DNA of 31,407 bases, taken from positions 1-31,407 of the forward strand of contig CAJMRM010000038.1 of assembly GCA_905215775.1 (NCBI GenBank), written 5' to 3'. The DNA comes from an uncultured bacterium. Its GTDB lineage: Bacteria; Bacillota; Clostridia; Lachnospirales; Lachnospiraceae. A model generated the notes under the pieces. The model had not been told where the DNA came from. It searched no databases and saw only the letters and a list, made by a program, of their open reading frames with translations. The translations under genes were made by a program, and so were the position numbers. The stretch's first letter is position 1. Every line of letters begins with the position of its first letter. Below are positions 8,153 through 16,961 of this stretch, piece after piece.

Positions 8153-9088
8153 TTACCTTCCCCAGTAGGCCTTATTCATGGTGCACCGCAGGACCACCGG
8201 GCGGGGCAGGCTCCGGTACCGCTTTCCCAGGAGAAAGCCCAGATACTTGCATCCGCTGATATAAATGAGCTTCGGGATCAGATACGCCTTTCCCGATCTC
8301 ACAAGGAAGGCTGCCGTCTGCTTTACCATACGGATCCCCTCTCCCTCGGACCGGATGCCGGAGAATACCTCCGGATGGTCTGCCTGGGATACGGCCAGGT
8401 CAAAATTCCTGTGGAACTGCTGGATCCCCGAATAATTATGGGAATGGATCACCCGGGCGCCGGCGGCATAAAAAATCCCGTATCCCCGTTCCATGGCCCC
8501 GGCGGCAAAGATCATGTCCTCGTTGAAGATGGTCTTTTTGGTAAAGCCGCCCAGCTCCAGATAGACGCTCCGCTTGTAGGCGGCGCATACATTGGAGCAG
8601 AAATACGTTTTGATCCCCAGCTCCGGAAGGTCCTCCCTGGTCTTGAAACGGCTCTCCTCCGGATAATTGAAATCTCTGGTATACCGCTCAATGCTCCCGC
8701 AGTCCCGGTCCGGAAGCTGACGGCCATAGGCCACAGCCGTACCTTCCTTCTCCGTGAGGCCGCGGACCAGATTTTCCAGAAGGCTTCTGTCCGCCGGAAG
8801 AGCGTCGTCGGTCATACAGACGCAGATATCGGCGTCCGACTGGCGGATCCCGGCGTCCCTGGTGGCCCCATGGTCAAAGGTCTCCCTTGTGACATGGAAG
8901 ACCGACAGGTTCTCCGGCAGGCTGTATCCCGTTTCAGAGAGCCACCGGTCCCAATATGTCTGTTCCGTATTCATGATGATATACCGGCTTACAGGCTGGG
9001 TCTGGGCCTCCAGGCGCTTTAAAAGCGCTCCGAACCGCTCTCCCGGCCGGTAGACAGGTATGATCACATCCACAGTTATCTCTTTCAT
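8153..9088 (-). CDS. GT2 glycosyltransferase, rhamnosyltransferase-like
   Basis: 311 residues. GT-A family 2 signature: VDVIIPVYRPG at the N-terminus, FDHGATRDAG (71-80) which is the pattern of RfbF/RfbN-type rhamnosyltransferases (usual form FDHGGTRN), the DXD-like MTDDAL (92-97), and the catalytic-type ED in IFNEDM near residue 200. Short hydrophobic parts near the C-terminus may make it membrane-associated. Its ATG overlaps the flippase stop as TAATG, so translation is coupled. It probably adds a rhamnosyl residue to a lipid-linked glycan; the exact donor is inferred from the motif and from rmlC nearby. Confidence 0.85.
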   Translation of the reverse strand: MKEITVDVIIPVYRPGERFGALLKRLEAQTQPVSRYIIMNTEQTYWDRWLSETGYSLPENLSVFHVTRETFDHGATRDAGIRQSDADICVCMTDDALPADRSLLENLVRGLTEKEGTAVAYGRQLPDRDCGSIERYTRDFNYPEESRFKTREDLPELGIKTYFCSNVCAAYKRSVYLELGGFTKKTIFNEDMIFAAGAMERGYGIFYAAGARVIHSHNYSGIQQFHRNFDLAVSQADHPEVFSGIRSEGEGIRMVKQTAAFLVRSGKAYLIPKLIYISGCKYLGFLLGKRYRSLPRPVVLRCTMNKAYWGR

Positions 9089-10383
9089 TACAAATTCCTC
9101 TGCTCCGGATTTTTCCGTTTATGTTCCAGGATCCCCGCCAGGTCAATAAGGCCGAACAGGACCATCAGGGCCCCGGTCAGGACCACATAGGCCAGGGCTC
9201 CCCCAAAGATCCCGCCCCACCGCACAAAAGGCGTGGAAACCAGGACCGCCATCAGGCTCACCAGGCCGTAGACTCCGAAAATATACCTCTGCTTTTTCAT
9301 GATCACCAGAGAATAGTAAAACAGGTTCATATATGCGTTCAGGGCTCCGCCGAAAATGATCAGCACCAGGGCCGGACGGCACTGGGAAAGACCTTCCCGC
9401 AGGTTGGGATACAGAAGGCTTAGCACCGGGATCCCCAGGATCCACGCGCCTCCCACAGCCAGCACCGTCAGCGCGGCAATGATCAGGGCGATCCGCTTCT
9501 GGATCCTTAAAAACCGCCGGGTCCTTCCCATTTCCCAGGTAAAGGACATTTTCGTCAGGTACGGCCGGATCACAAACCCGGCCACCAGATTGATGATGCT
9601 GGTGGGCATGAAGATGGCCCCGAACACTGCCATATCCCGGTCTGCCATACAGCCCTCGACGGCGTATTTGGACGCGGAGAAAATATAAAAGTCCAGCACC
9701 GCCGAGCAGAACAGCAGGACGGTTTCTGCAAAAAGCTCCTGCTTCTTTCCCGGCTCCGATCTCCATTCCACGTTGGGAAGCTCCCGGATCACCAGAACAT
9801 CGAATACCAGGAGTCCCGCCGCCTGGGCCCCCACGGCCCACAGACTGGCAGTGACCAGGTTTTTCGTATAGGCCAGGGAAACCAGAAACACGCTCACAGA
9901 AAGGGCCGTCCGGAAGGCATTGGACTTTCCCGTAAGGTACAGCCGCCCTCCTCTCTGGAATTCTGCCTCATAGGCATCCGCCAGAGCGTCGATGACCTTA
10001 TAGACCACCATTAAAAATACCACGGCCGCCTTTTCGATGGAGTAGTCGTTTATAAATACGTAAGCCAGCCCCGTGAGAAGGGCTGCCCCGCAGGTCATCA
10101 GCCGCAGTCCCAGATAATCTCCGAAGGAATACTTTCCTCCTGTGTCGGTGATCTGGAACGGGCGGATCCCGAAATACGCCATCATGAACATGTGCTGGCC
10201 AAAGGTGGTAAAAGCAAACGTAAAGACCCCTCCGGCGTCCTCGCCGGCGATCTGGACCACAGCAATGGACAGGAGCATGGACGCGAAGGCGTAAAGGAAG
10301 CTTCCTGCCATATTCCATATAATGTCGCGTTTTTCCGGATTTTTCGATTTTTTACCTATGATCAGCCGCGATAGTAATTCCAT
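9088..10383 (-). CDS. Wzx-like polysaccharide flippase (MOP superfamily)
   Basis: 431 residues with about 12 hydrophobic segments from residue 24 (IIWNMAGSFLYAFASMLLSI) to the C-terminus. The opening IIWNMAGS and the segment TFGQHMFMMAYFGIRPFQITD are what I recognise from clostridial oligosaccharide translocases. It would move undecaprenyl-linked repeat units, or a lipid-linked precursor, across the membrane. The ATG at 10383 has AGAGGG seven bases upstream and overlaps the end of glf by 32 bases, which is long but supported by the ribosome site and the conserved N-terminus. No Wzy polymerase is visible in the window. Confidence 0.85.
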   Translation of the reverse strand: MELLSRLIIGKKSKNPEKRDIIWNMAGSFLYAFASMLLSIAVVQIAGEDAGGVFTFAFTTFGQHMFMMAYFGIRPFQITDTGGKYSFGDYLGLRLMTCGAALLTGLAYVFINDYSIEKAAVVFLMVVYKVIDALADAYEAEFQRGGRLYLTGKSNAFRTALSVSVFLVSLAYTKNLVTASLWAVGAQAAGLLVFDVLVIRELPNVEWRSEPGKKQELFAETVLLFCSAVLDFYIFSASKYAVEGCMADRDMAVFGAIFMPTSIINLVAGFVIRPYLTKMSFTWEMGRTRRFLRIQKRIALIIAALTVLAVGGAWILGIPVLSLLYPNLREGLSQCRPALVLIIFGGALNAYMNLFYYSLVIMKKQRYIFGVYGLVSLMAVLVSTPFVRWGGIFGGALAYVVLTGALMVLFGLIDLAGILEHKRKNPEQRNL

Positions 10384-11479
10384 GAAATTCCCTCTTCACA
10401 CAGGCAAAGGCAGATTCGATCACCTTATCCATATCGTAATATTTATATTCCGCCAGGCGGCCGCCGAAGATCACGTTTTCCTCCTCTGCCGCCAGGGCCG
10501 CGTACCTCCGGTAAAGCTCCTGGTTCTTTTCGTCGTTGACCGGATAATACGGCTCCATGCCTTCCGTCCACTCCGCCGGATACTCCTTTGTGATCACGGT
10601 CTTTTCCTGGGTGCCGAACTCAAAGTGCTTATGCTCGATGATCCTGGTATAGGGAGTCTCCCGGTCCGTGTAATTGATGACCGCATTTCCCTGGAAATTA
10701 TCCGTATCCAGCACCTCGTTCTCGAATCTCAGGCTCCGGTACTGGAGCTTTCCGAACCGGTAGCCGAAATAGCTGTCTATGGTTCCCGTATAGACCACCT
10801 TCTCTGCCAGGGCGTCATACTCCTCCTTATGCTCCAGATAATCCGTGCCCAGGCGCACCTCACAGTCCGCAAACAGCTTGTGGATGATCACGTTATAGCC
10901 GCCCATGGGGATCCCCTGGTACAGGTCGTTGAAGTAGTTGTTGTCGTAGGTATACCGCACCGGAAGGCGCTTGATGATGAACGCCGGAAGATCCCTGCAT
11001 TCCCGTCCCCACTGCTTTTCCGTATAGCCCTTGACCAGCTTCTGGTAGATATGGGTCCCCACCAGGCTGATGGCCTGCTCCTCCAGGTTCCGGGGCTCGC
11101 CCTTTATGACCTTCCTCTGCTCCTGGATGATCTTCCTCGCCTCCTCCGGCGTGGAGATCCCCCACATACGGCTGAAGGTGTTCATATTAAACGGCAGGTT
11201 ATACATCTCGCCCTTATAATTGGCCACCGGGCTGTTGGTATAGCGGTTGAACTCGGCCAGACTGTTGACAAAATCCCATACCTCCCGGCTGCTGGTATGG
11301 AAAATATGGGCTCCGTATTTATGGACATGGATGCCCTCGATCTCCTCGCAGTAGATATTTCCGCCCAGATGCTCTCTTTTTTCCAGCACCAGGCATTTTT
11401 TTCCCTGTTTTCCTGCAAAATACGCGAATACCCCTGCAAACAGGCCGCTGCCCACCAGTAGATAGTCGTACTGCTTCAT
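10352..11479 (-). CDS. glf: UDP-galactopyranose mutase
   Basis: 375 residues from the ATG at 11479, chosen because GGAGGAGAGG lies just upstream and the FAD-binding motif follows at once; the ORF could extend 12 codons further but that would run into lspA. Motifs: dinucleotide fold YLLVGSGLFAGVFA (6-19), EKREHLGGN, HKYGAHIFHTS, MYNLPFNMNTF and the C-terminal IEHKHFE and GRLAEYKYYDMD. A flavoenzyme converting UDP-Galp to UDP-Galf, so the polymer probably contains galactofuranose. It begins one base after the lspA stop, in the order lspA-glf-wzx-GT2. Confidence 0.95.
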   Translation of the reverse strand: MKQYDYLLVGSGLFAGVFAYFAGKQGKKCLVLEKREHLGGNIYCEEIEGIHVHKYGAHIFHTSSREVWDFVNSLAEFNRYTNSPVANYKGEMYNLPFNMNTFSRMWGISTPEEARKIIQEQRKVIKGEPRNLEEQAISLVGTHIYQKLVKGYTEKQWGRECRDLPAFIIKRLPVRYTYDNNYFNDLYQGIPMGGYNVIIHKLFADCEVRLGTDYLEHKEEYDALAEKVVYTGTIDSYFGYRFGKLQYRSLRFENEVLDTDNFQGNAVINYTDRETPYTRIIEHKHFEFGTQEKTVITKEYPAEWTEGMEPYYPVNDEKNQELYRRYAALAAEEENVIFGGRLAEYKYYDMDKVIESAFACVKREFHGITIAADHR

Positions 11480-11480
11480 T

Positions 11481-11981
11481 TTACCTCTCCTCCGTTTTTC
11501 CATGTAATTCCCCAATCAGATCCCTTAAAAATCCCGCCGCGGTTCCTGCTGCCATCAGAAAGGCCCCGGCAAAAATAAACAGATCTCCCAGATTAAAGAC
11601 CACCTTTTTCAGCGCCTTCCACTGGAAGCTGAAATAATCCACCACATATCCCCGCTTCATCCGGTCATAGAGATTGCTGATTCCTCCTGCCAGGGTAAAG
11701 GTCAGGGCCAGCTTTTCCAGGATCCTTCCCCGGGTCCCCATAAGGTACGTCCAGGCCCCGGCAAAGGCCGATGTAACGCATAGGGGCACCAGCTGCACCG
11801 CCCGGGTTCCCTTTAGGAATCCGAAGGAGAAGCCTTCGTTATGGTTTTTATAAAGCTTTATCCTCCCTTTGGAGCCGGAAAGCTCCCGGGGAAACGTCTC
11901 CTTCTCCTCCTTCTCGATCCGGGCCTTAAACGCCTGGTCCAGAAATACAAGCGTTGTTCCGAACGTCAGAAATCCAAACAT
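11481..11981 (-). CDS. lspA: Signal peptidase II family protein (LspA-like)
   Basis: 166 residues, within family range. It shows the LspA signatures: D15-Q in the first membrane segment, NEGFSFG (compare N-x-G-x-x-F), GGISNLYDRMKRG with catalytic D106, and VVFNLGDLF with catalytic D133, in a four-helix layout. LspA cleaves prolipoprotein signal peptides at the outer membrane face. The first helix is short and is followed by a charged segment KARIEKEEKETFPRELSGSKGR that is longer than I expect. First gene of the glf-wzx-GT2 operon, which is an unusual place for lspA (normally beside ileS or rluD), so this may be a specialised paralogue. Confidence 0.82.
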   Translation of the reverse strand: MFGFLTFGTTLVFLDQAFKARIEKEEKETFPRELSGSKGRIKLYKNHNEGFSFGFLKGTRAVQLVPLCVTSAFAGAWTYLMGTRGRILEKLALTFTLAGGISNLYDRMKRGYVVDYFSFQWKALKKVVFNLGDLFIFAGAFLMAAGTAAGFLRDLIGELHGKTEER

Positions 11982-12068
11982 TGCCGATCTCCTTTCCTTT
12001 CTTATTTCCTTATCTTACACTATTTTCTCTGCCCCGTCCATATGTTCCGGAGAATCTCCCCTCCGCTT

Positions 12069-12098
12069 TTCATGTTCTCCCGTATTTTCACATATAAT
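12069..12098 (+). promoter_or_regulatory. Probable promoter of the subtilase gene
   Basis: A perfect -10 TATAAT (12093-12098) lies 40 bases before the chosen ATG. The -35 is weak (TTCATG at 18 bases spacing). An 11-base palindrome GGAGAATCTCC (12049-12059) lies about 10 bases further upstream in this divergent region between lspA and the subtilase and could be an operator. Confidence 0.5.
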
Positions 12099-12137
12099 AC
12101 AGCAATAGTATGAGCAGCTTTGCACCGGAGTATCAGA

Positions 12138-13835
12138 ATGCCATGTTCTTACAATGTCACATCGGAAACAACCGCTGATTTTATCTCCACATACAGCGCC
12201 CTGCCGGAACAACTGTCCACCATGACCGGCATTGAATGCATTGATTTTATCAGCCGCCAGTTTGCTGTGCTCCACATTCCCCTCAGCGATCTGGAGCAGC
12301 CCATTAATTTTTCCTATTATACCTACTCGGCCATCCCCAAGCTCTATTCCCTTCTGGATGCCGGCAGCATGGAGGCCTCCGGGATCCTGCCCGCTTCCCG
12401 GATCCCCGCCTTCGGAAACCGGGGCCGTGGCGTTCTCATCGGCTTTGTGGACACGGGAATCGACTATCAGAACCCTCTCTTCCGGAAAAATGACGGGACC
12501 ACACGCATCCTGGGCATCTGGGACCAGACCCTGGGAAACGGGACCGCAGATCCCATAAACGGATTCCGGGCCCTTTATGGGACCCAGTATTCCCGGGAAG
12601 AGATCGACCTGGCCCTGGCTTCTCCGGATCCCCTGGCCCTGGTTCCATCGCTGGACGAAAACGGCCATGGCACCTTCCTGGCCTCTGTGGCCGCCGGAGG
12701 AGAGGACCAGGACTTTACAGGAGCCGCTCCGGAGGCCGCCATTGCCATGGTGCGGCTGAAGCCGGCCAAGCAATACCTCCGGGAGTTTTACCTGATCCGG
12801 GAAGGAGCAGACGCCTACCAGGAGGACGATATCATGATGGGGATCTCCTACCTCCTTCATCTGGCCCGGCAGTTTTCCATGCCCCTGGTGGTCTGCCTGG
12901 GCCTGGGCACCAACCAGGGAAGCCATATGGGAAAATCCCCCCTGGGCTTCTATCTGGACGACGTCAGCATCTATGCCGGTACGGCCATCGTCACGGCGGC
13001 GGGAAATGAAACCGGCTACGGCCACCATTACCGGGCCGTCACCCGCCCGGAAGATTCCCTCCAGACCGTGGAGCTGAATGTGGGAGATGCCGATCGGGGC
13101 TTTTCCATGGAATTCTGGGCCCAGGATGTGGATATCTACCGGGTAGGCTTTATTTCCCCCACCGGAGAGGTGGTGAACCCCCTGCCCTCCTCAGGGGAGG
13201 AAAATGTCATCCGCTTTCTGGTGGAGCAGACGGAGATCACTGTTTTTTCCAGCATCGTAAACGCGGCCACCGGAAGCCAGATGATCTTCATCCGGTTTAA
13301 GGATCCCATGCCGGGCATCTGGAACATTACAGTCTCCAGCGCCTTAAGCATCACCGGGGCCTTTCATATCTGGCTTCCCAGCCGCGGATTCCTCTCCGAT
13401 TCCACGTATTTTCTCCGGCCGGACCCCGACACCCTGATCACCGGCCCCGGAAACACCCAGTACGCCCTCACGGTTTCCGCCTACGACCATACCACGGGAG
13501 GCATCTACATCCATTCCAGCAGGGGCTTCAGCCGCTCAGGCCAGATAAAGCCGGAGCTGGCGGCCCCCGGAGTCAGCATCACCGGAGCTGGACTCCATTC
13601 CGGCTTTGTGAAAAAATCCGGCACCTCCGCCGCTGCCGCCCATGCCGCCGGGGCTGCCGCCGTCATGCTTCACTGGGGGATCCTGGAGCAGAACGATCCT
13701 TATATGAGCACCTCTGCCATCAAGACCTATCTGATCCGCGGGGCAAAAAGAAATCCAGCGCTCACCTACCCAAACCGTGAATTCGGGTATGGAACGCTGG
13801 ATCTGTACCAGGCGTTTTTAGATCTCCGGCTTTAA
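12138..13835 (+). CDS. S8 family subtilisin-like peptidase (Csp-like)
   Basis: 565 residues from the ATG at 12138, which has CGGAG seven bases upstream; a TTG six codons earlier lacks a site. Full catalytic set: D105 (GFVDTGID), H177 (NGHGTF), oxyanion N290 (AAGNE) and S497 (SGTSAAAAHAAG). Between them lies the long insertion typical of clostridial Csp-like subtilases, with RILGIWDQT and RLKPAKQYLREFY. There is no signal peptide, so it is probably cytoplasmic or spore-associated; CspA/B/C of Clostridium process or control the germination lytic enzyme SleC, but many Lachnospiraceae paralogues have no known role. All catalytic residues are intact, unlike CspA and CspC pseudoproteases. Its last 18 bases overlap the end of clpX on the other strand. 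Confidence 0.93.
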   Translation: MPCSYNVTSETTADFISTYSALPEQLSTMTGIECIDFISRQFAVLHIPLSDLEQPINFSYYTYSAIPKLYSLLDAGSMEASGILPASRIPAFGNRGRGVLIGFVDTGIDYQNPLFRKNDGTTRILGIWDQTLGNGTADPINGFRALYGTQYSREEIDLALASPDPLALVPSLDENGHGTFLASVAAGGEDQDFTGAAPEAAIAMVRLKPAKQYLREFYLIREGADAYQEDDIMMGISYLLHLARQFSMPLVVCLGLGTNQGSHMGKSPLGFYLDDVSIYAGTAIVTAAGNETGYGHHYRAVTRPEDSLQTVELNVGDADRGFSMEFWAQDVDIYRVGFISPTGEVVNPLPSSGEENVIRFLVEQTEITVFSSIVNAATGSQMIFIRFKDPMPGIWNITVSSALSITGAFHIWLPSRGFLSDSTYFLRPDPDTLITGPGNTQYALTVSAYDHTTGGIYIHSSRGFSRSGQIKPELAAPGVSITGAGLHSGFVKKSGTSAAAAHAAGAAAVMLHWGILEQNDPYMSTSAIKTYLIRGAKRNPALTYPNREFGYGTLDLYQAFLDLRL

Positions 13836-15482
13836 GTCTCCGGCGCCCCGCATGGCAATGCGGGGACCGCCTCTCTTTTCCAGATATGCCCGGGTGATGG
13901 TCACAGAGCCGATATTGGGATCCTTGGGGATCTCATACATGATATCCAGCATGAACTCCTCCAGGATCGCCCGCAGGGCTCTGGCTCCAGTCTCTTTTTT
14001 CAGTGCCTCCTCCGCGATCCACTCCAGAGCGTCGTCGTCGAAGGTCAGCTCCACCTCGTCCATCTTAAGAAGCTTTTCATACTGCTTTAAGATGGCGTTT
14101 TTGGGCTCCTTCAGGATCCGTACCAGGAATTCCTTCGTCAGTCCCTGGAGGGTCACCGTCACAGGCAGGCGGCCCAGAAACTCCGGGATCATCCCGAAAT
14201 TCCGCAGATCCTTGTTGGTCACTTTGCTGAAGATATCCGGATCCTTATCAAATCTGTCCTTCAGATCCGCATTGAAGCCGATGGATGCCTGCTCTGTCAG
14301 CCGCTCTTTGATGATGTTTTCCAGGTCCGGGAAGGCCCCTCCGCAGATAAAAAGGATATTTTCCGTATTGATGGTCTCCATGGGCGTCATGGCATTCTTT
14401 TGGTTGGTCCCTACAGGAACCTCCACCGATGCGCCCTCCAGGAGCTTTAAAAGCTCCTGCTGCACCGATTCCCCGCTGACGTCCCTGGTGCTGGTGGATT
14501 TTTTCTTGGCGATCTTATCGATCTCATCGATAAACACGATCCCCATTTCCGCCCGTTCCACATCGTTTCCAGCGGCCGCCAGGAGCTTGGAGATCACGCT
14601 TTCAATATCGTCACCGATATAACCGGCCTCTGTCAGGGAGGTGGCGTCGGCAATGGCCAGGGGCACATCCAGGAGCTTTGCCAGGGTCTTGACCATATAC
14701 GTCTTTCCGCTTCCGGTGGGCCCGATCATTAAGATATTGGATTTTTCGATCTCCACATCGGTTCCAAACTGCTCCGCATCCGGGGAGGTATGCTCGAACA
14801 CGCGCTTATAATGGTTATAAACGGCCACGGAGATCACCTTTTTTGCCTGCTCCTGGCCGATCACATACTGATCCAGCTTTTCCTTTATGGCATGGGGAGC
14901 CGGAATGTCCTTCAGCTTAAAGAGCTCCTTTTTCTGGCCCTCTTTCTTTTTTTTCACCCGCTTTTTCCCAGTGATGGCGTTGAGGTCGATCTGGCCAATG
15001 GGGATCCCAAAGCCCATATTCCCCCAGGGAAAGCCTCCCTGGTACGGCGCTTCGTCCTCTTCCCCGACGCCGGCCTCTTCCACCGTCTGGGGCTCCTCCG
15101 GCGCGTCCTCCGGCTTCTCCGGCTCTGCGTCCTTTTTTTCTCCATGCTCCAGAAGCCCGCTTCCGTCCTGGTCCTCCGCTTTTTTTCCGCCCGTGCTCGC
15201 CGTTCCGGCACTGCCGCTCTTTCCCGGGACATTCTGCCACATTCCCGGAGGCATCCCGCCGTTCCACAGCTGCTCCGGTGTGATCCCGGACAGACGGCTC
15301 ATATCGAATCCGCTGTTCATGACCGTATCAAAGGCCTTCTGCATGCAGTCCCGGCAGATATCAATGCCGCCGGGCAGCGTGATCATCTTTCCGGCCTTGC
15401 TCTCCGGTCTCCGGCAGACGTAGCAGACCTTGTCGTATTCGTCCCCGTCGTTTCCATTTATGTTTTTCTCTTTCTCGTCCAA
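13818..15482 (-). CDS. clpX: ATP-dependent Clp protease ATP-binding subunit ClpX
   Basis: 554 residues, well above the usual 410-430. Start is TTG at 15482, with AAGGAG seven bases upstream and no nearby ATG. Zinc-binding domain with C20-x2-C23 and C43-x2-C46. A long acidic, Pro/Gly-rich linker follows (about 75-185) with a basic patch KKRVKKKKEG. AAA+ core: Walker A GPTGSGKT (254-261), pore loop GYIGDD (287-292, usually GYVG), Walker B IVFIDE (315-320), the ClpP-docking IGF loop (401-403) and the arginine-finger segment FLGRLP (435-440). It unfolds substrates for ClpP; clpP is not adjacent here. Transcribed alone from the promoter at 15525-15553. Confidence 0.96.
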   Translation of the reverse strand: MDEKEKNINGNDGDEYDKVCYVCRRPESKAGKMITLPGGIDICRDCMQKAFDTVMNSGFDMSRLSGITPEQLWNGGMPPGMWQNVPGKSGSAGTASTGGKKAEDQDGSGLLEHGEKKDAEPEKPEDAPEEPQTVEEAGVGEEDEAPYQGGFPWGNMGFGIPIGQIDLNAITGKKRVKKKKEGQKKELFKLKDIPAPHAIKEKLDQYVIGQEQAKKVISVAVYNHYKRVFEHTSPDAEQFGTDVEIEKSNILMIGPTGSGKTYMVKTLAKLLDVPLAIADATSLTEAGYIGDDIESVISKLLAAAGNDVERAEMGIVFIDEIDKIAKKKSTSTRDVSGESVQQELLKLLEGASVEVPVGTNQKNAMTPMETINTENILFICGGAFPDLENIIKERLTEQASIGFNADLKDRFDKDPDIFSKVTNKDLRNFGMIPEFLGRLPVTVTLQGLTKEFLVRILKEPKNAILKQYEKLLKMDEVELTFDDDALEWIAEEALKKETGARALRAILEEFMLDIMYEIPKDPNIGSVTITRAYLEKRGGPRIAMRGAGDLKPEI

Positions 15483-15524
15483 TGCTTTTCTCCTTCTTGT
15501 GAATCCCTCATCTGTCAGAAAACC

Positions 15525-15553
15525 ATTATACGGTATTTTCCCCGGGTCCGCAA
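15525..15553 (-). promoter_or_regulatory. Sigma-A-type promoter of clpX
   Basis: Minus strand TTGCGG (15553-15548), 17 bases, then a perfect TATAAT (15530-15525). The TTG start of clpX follows after about 42 bases. No CtsR-type tandem heptanucleotide operator is evident around it. Confidence 0.75.
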
Positions 15554-15575
15554 GAGAGGGGAAGGAATTTCCGCT

Positions 15576-16961
15576 TTAGTTATTTTCCGCCGATAGAACG
15601 ATGGCGCGGACCGCCTCCGTTAAGTCTACCATCTGGGATCTGGGGATCAGGGCCACCGGCTCCCCGTCCACCTCTGCCAGGCAATACTCCCCGTCATAGC
15701 GGTACAGGACCACAGCCACCTCCGGATAATTTTCGTTGTCCAGGGATACCGTCATCCGGATCTCCTCTTTTCCCCCGGGCGTTTCCTCTGTAAAGCGGTC
15801 TGCCTCCAGGGCCTGCAGCGCGTCCAGAAGAGCTGCCGTATCCGTCTCCTCTCCCTCATACGTCCATTTCCGGTCCGCATCCGTTCCTCTGGATTCCAGC
15901 TGGTACGTCTCCCCGTCCAGAACGGCCGTCAGACCAGTGATATCGTACCGGTCCGCCGGGAGCACCTCCTGGTGGCGCAGGTCGCTGCGGGTCATCTTCA
16001 TCAATTCCTCATAATCGCCGGAGGAAAGCCGGTAGATAATGGGGGACTCCCCCACCCTCGCATAGGCGGTGACCGGATCGTCCTCTTCTTTTTCCTTGGG
16101 ATCCCGGCTCACGGAAAGGGTAAATGTTCCGCTTTCTCCCTTTCCATCCTCATTTTCCGTGGTATACTCCGTCTCCACCACCAGCTGCGGAGCATCCAGA
16201 CCGTACCCGGAAAGCTCCTCCTCCGTCACATTATAGGAAGCGTAATCGGAAAGTCCCAGCCCCATGATGGTGTTCAGGTAGGCGGTTACCCGGCTGGTGT
16301 CCAGAGGCAGCGTTTTCTCACCCCCGCTGGTAAAGTATACGTCTCCGGGGCTGTATGTGGCGTCGCTGTCCTTTTCATAAAAGACCTCATAATCTTCCGG
16401 CCCGGAAAAACGGATTCGCTCCACCCGGTCCATAGCCGGAACCTGGTCGTTTTTAATGACTCCGCTGAGACCGATGCTGAAGGGATCCAGCGGATCCTCC
16501 TTTACCAGATAGGCATTGCCGTCTCCAATGGACACATACCGCTCCGAATCCATGGCGCTGAAATCTCCCAGGAGGATCTCATGCTGTTCCTCTCCGGCTT
16601 CCAGCCGGATGACCGCTTCCGGATCATCCAGACCGTACTGGCCGTAGTCCTCCACATCCTCGATCACAAAGGAGACGCCGAATTTCTCAAAGATCCCCAG
16701 CAGCTCCCCGATCTTCTCCTCGTCCACCGGAAATGCCGCATCCTCATCGTACGTCCACGTTTCTTCCTTATGGAACGAAAGCTGGTCCTTCCCTGTTTCC
16801 CAGGACAGGGCCGTTACCGTATCCGCCGGGATCGTAAGAATGACCTCGTCGCTGTTTTTTATCTTCTCTTTATGCTCGTTTGTCCGGACCACTCCAAAGG
16901 TCACGGCGCAGGCGGCGCACAGGACGCCTGCCAGGACCATTAACCGATCAGACCGCTTCAT
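15576..16961 (-). CDS. DUF4340 domain-containing membrane-anchored protein
   Basis: 461 residues. One N-terminal hydrophobic segment (RLMVLAGVLCAACAVTFGVV, about 6-25) acts as signal anchor. The rest is an extracytoplasmic beta-rich region with repeated units containing W-x-Y (ETWTYDED, RKWTYEGE), YGLDDPE and YGLDAPQ, which is the DUF4340 pattern (Y-G-L-D-x-P). Family members sit next to GldG-like proteins in Bacteroidetes, cyanobacteria and Clostridia, with unknown biochemical role. The gene overlaps gldG by 14 bases and ends the ABC operon; no clear terminator precedes clpX. Confidence 0.85.
   Translation of the reverse strand: MKRSDRLMVLAGVLCAACAVTFGVVRTNEHKEKIKNSDEVILTIPADTVTALSWETGKDQLSFHKEETWTYDEDAAFPVDEEKIGELLGIFEKFGVSFVIEDVEDYGQYGLDDPEAVIRLEAGEEQHEILLGDFSAMDSERYVSIGDGNAYLVKEDPLDPFSIGLSGVIKNDQVPAMDRVERIRFSGPEDYEVFYEKDSDATYSPGDVYFTSGGEKTLPLDTSRVTAYLNTIMGLGLSDYASYNVTEEELSGYGLDAPQLVVETEYTTENEDGKGESGTFTLSVSRDPKEKEEDDPVTAYARVGESPIIYRLSSGDYEELMKMTRSDLRHQEVLPADRYDITGLTAVLDGETYQLESRGTDADRKWTYEGEETDTAALLDALQALEADRFTEETPGGKEEIRMTVSLDNENYPEVAVVLYRYDGEYCLAEVDGEPVALIPRSQMVDLTEAVRAIVLSAENN

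Noticed and set aside
10322..11461. 379-residue plus-strand frame
   Set aside because: Antisense to glf, which has all its family motifs; no ribosome site or recognisable protein.
12015..13028. 337-residue minus-strand frame
   Set aside because: Antisense to the subtilase gene, which has an intact catalytic set and its own promoter.
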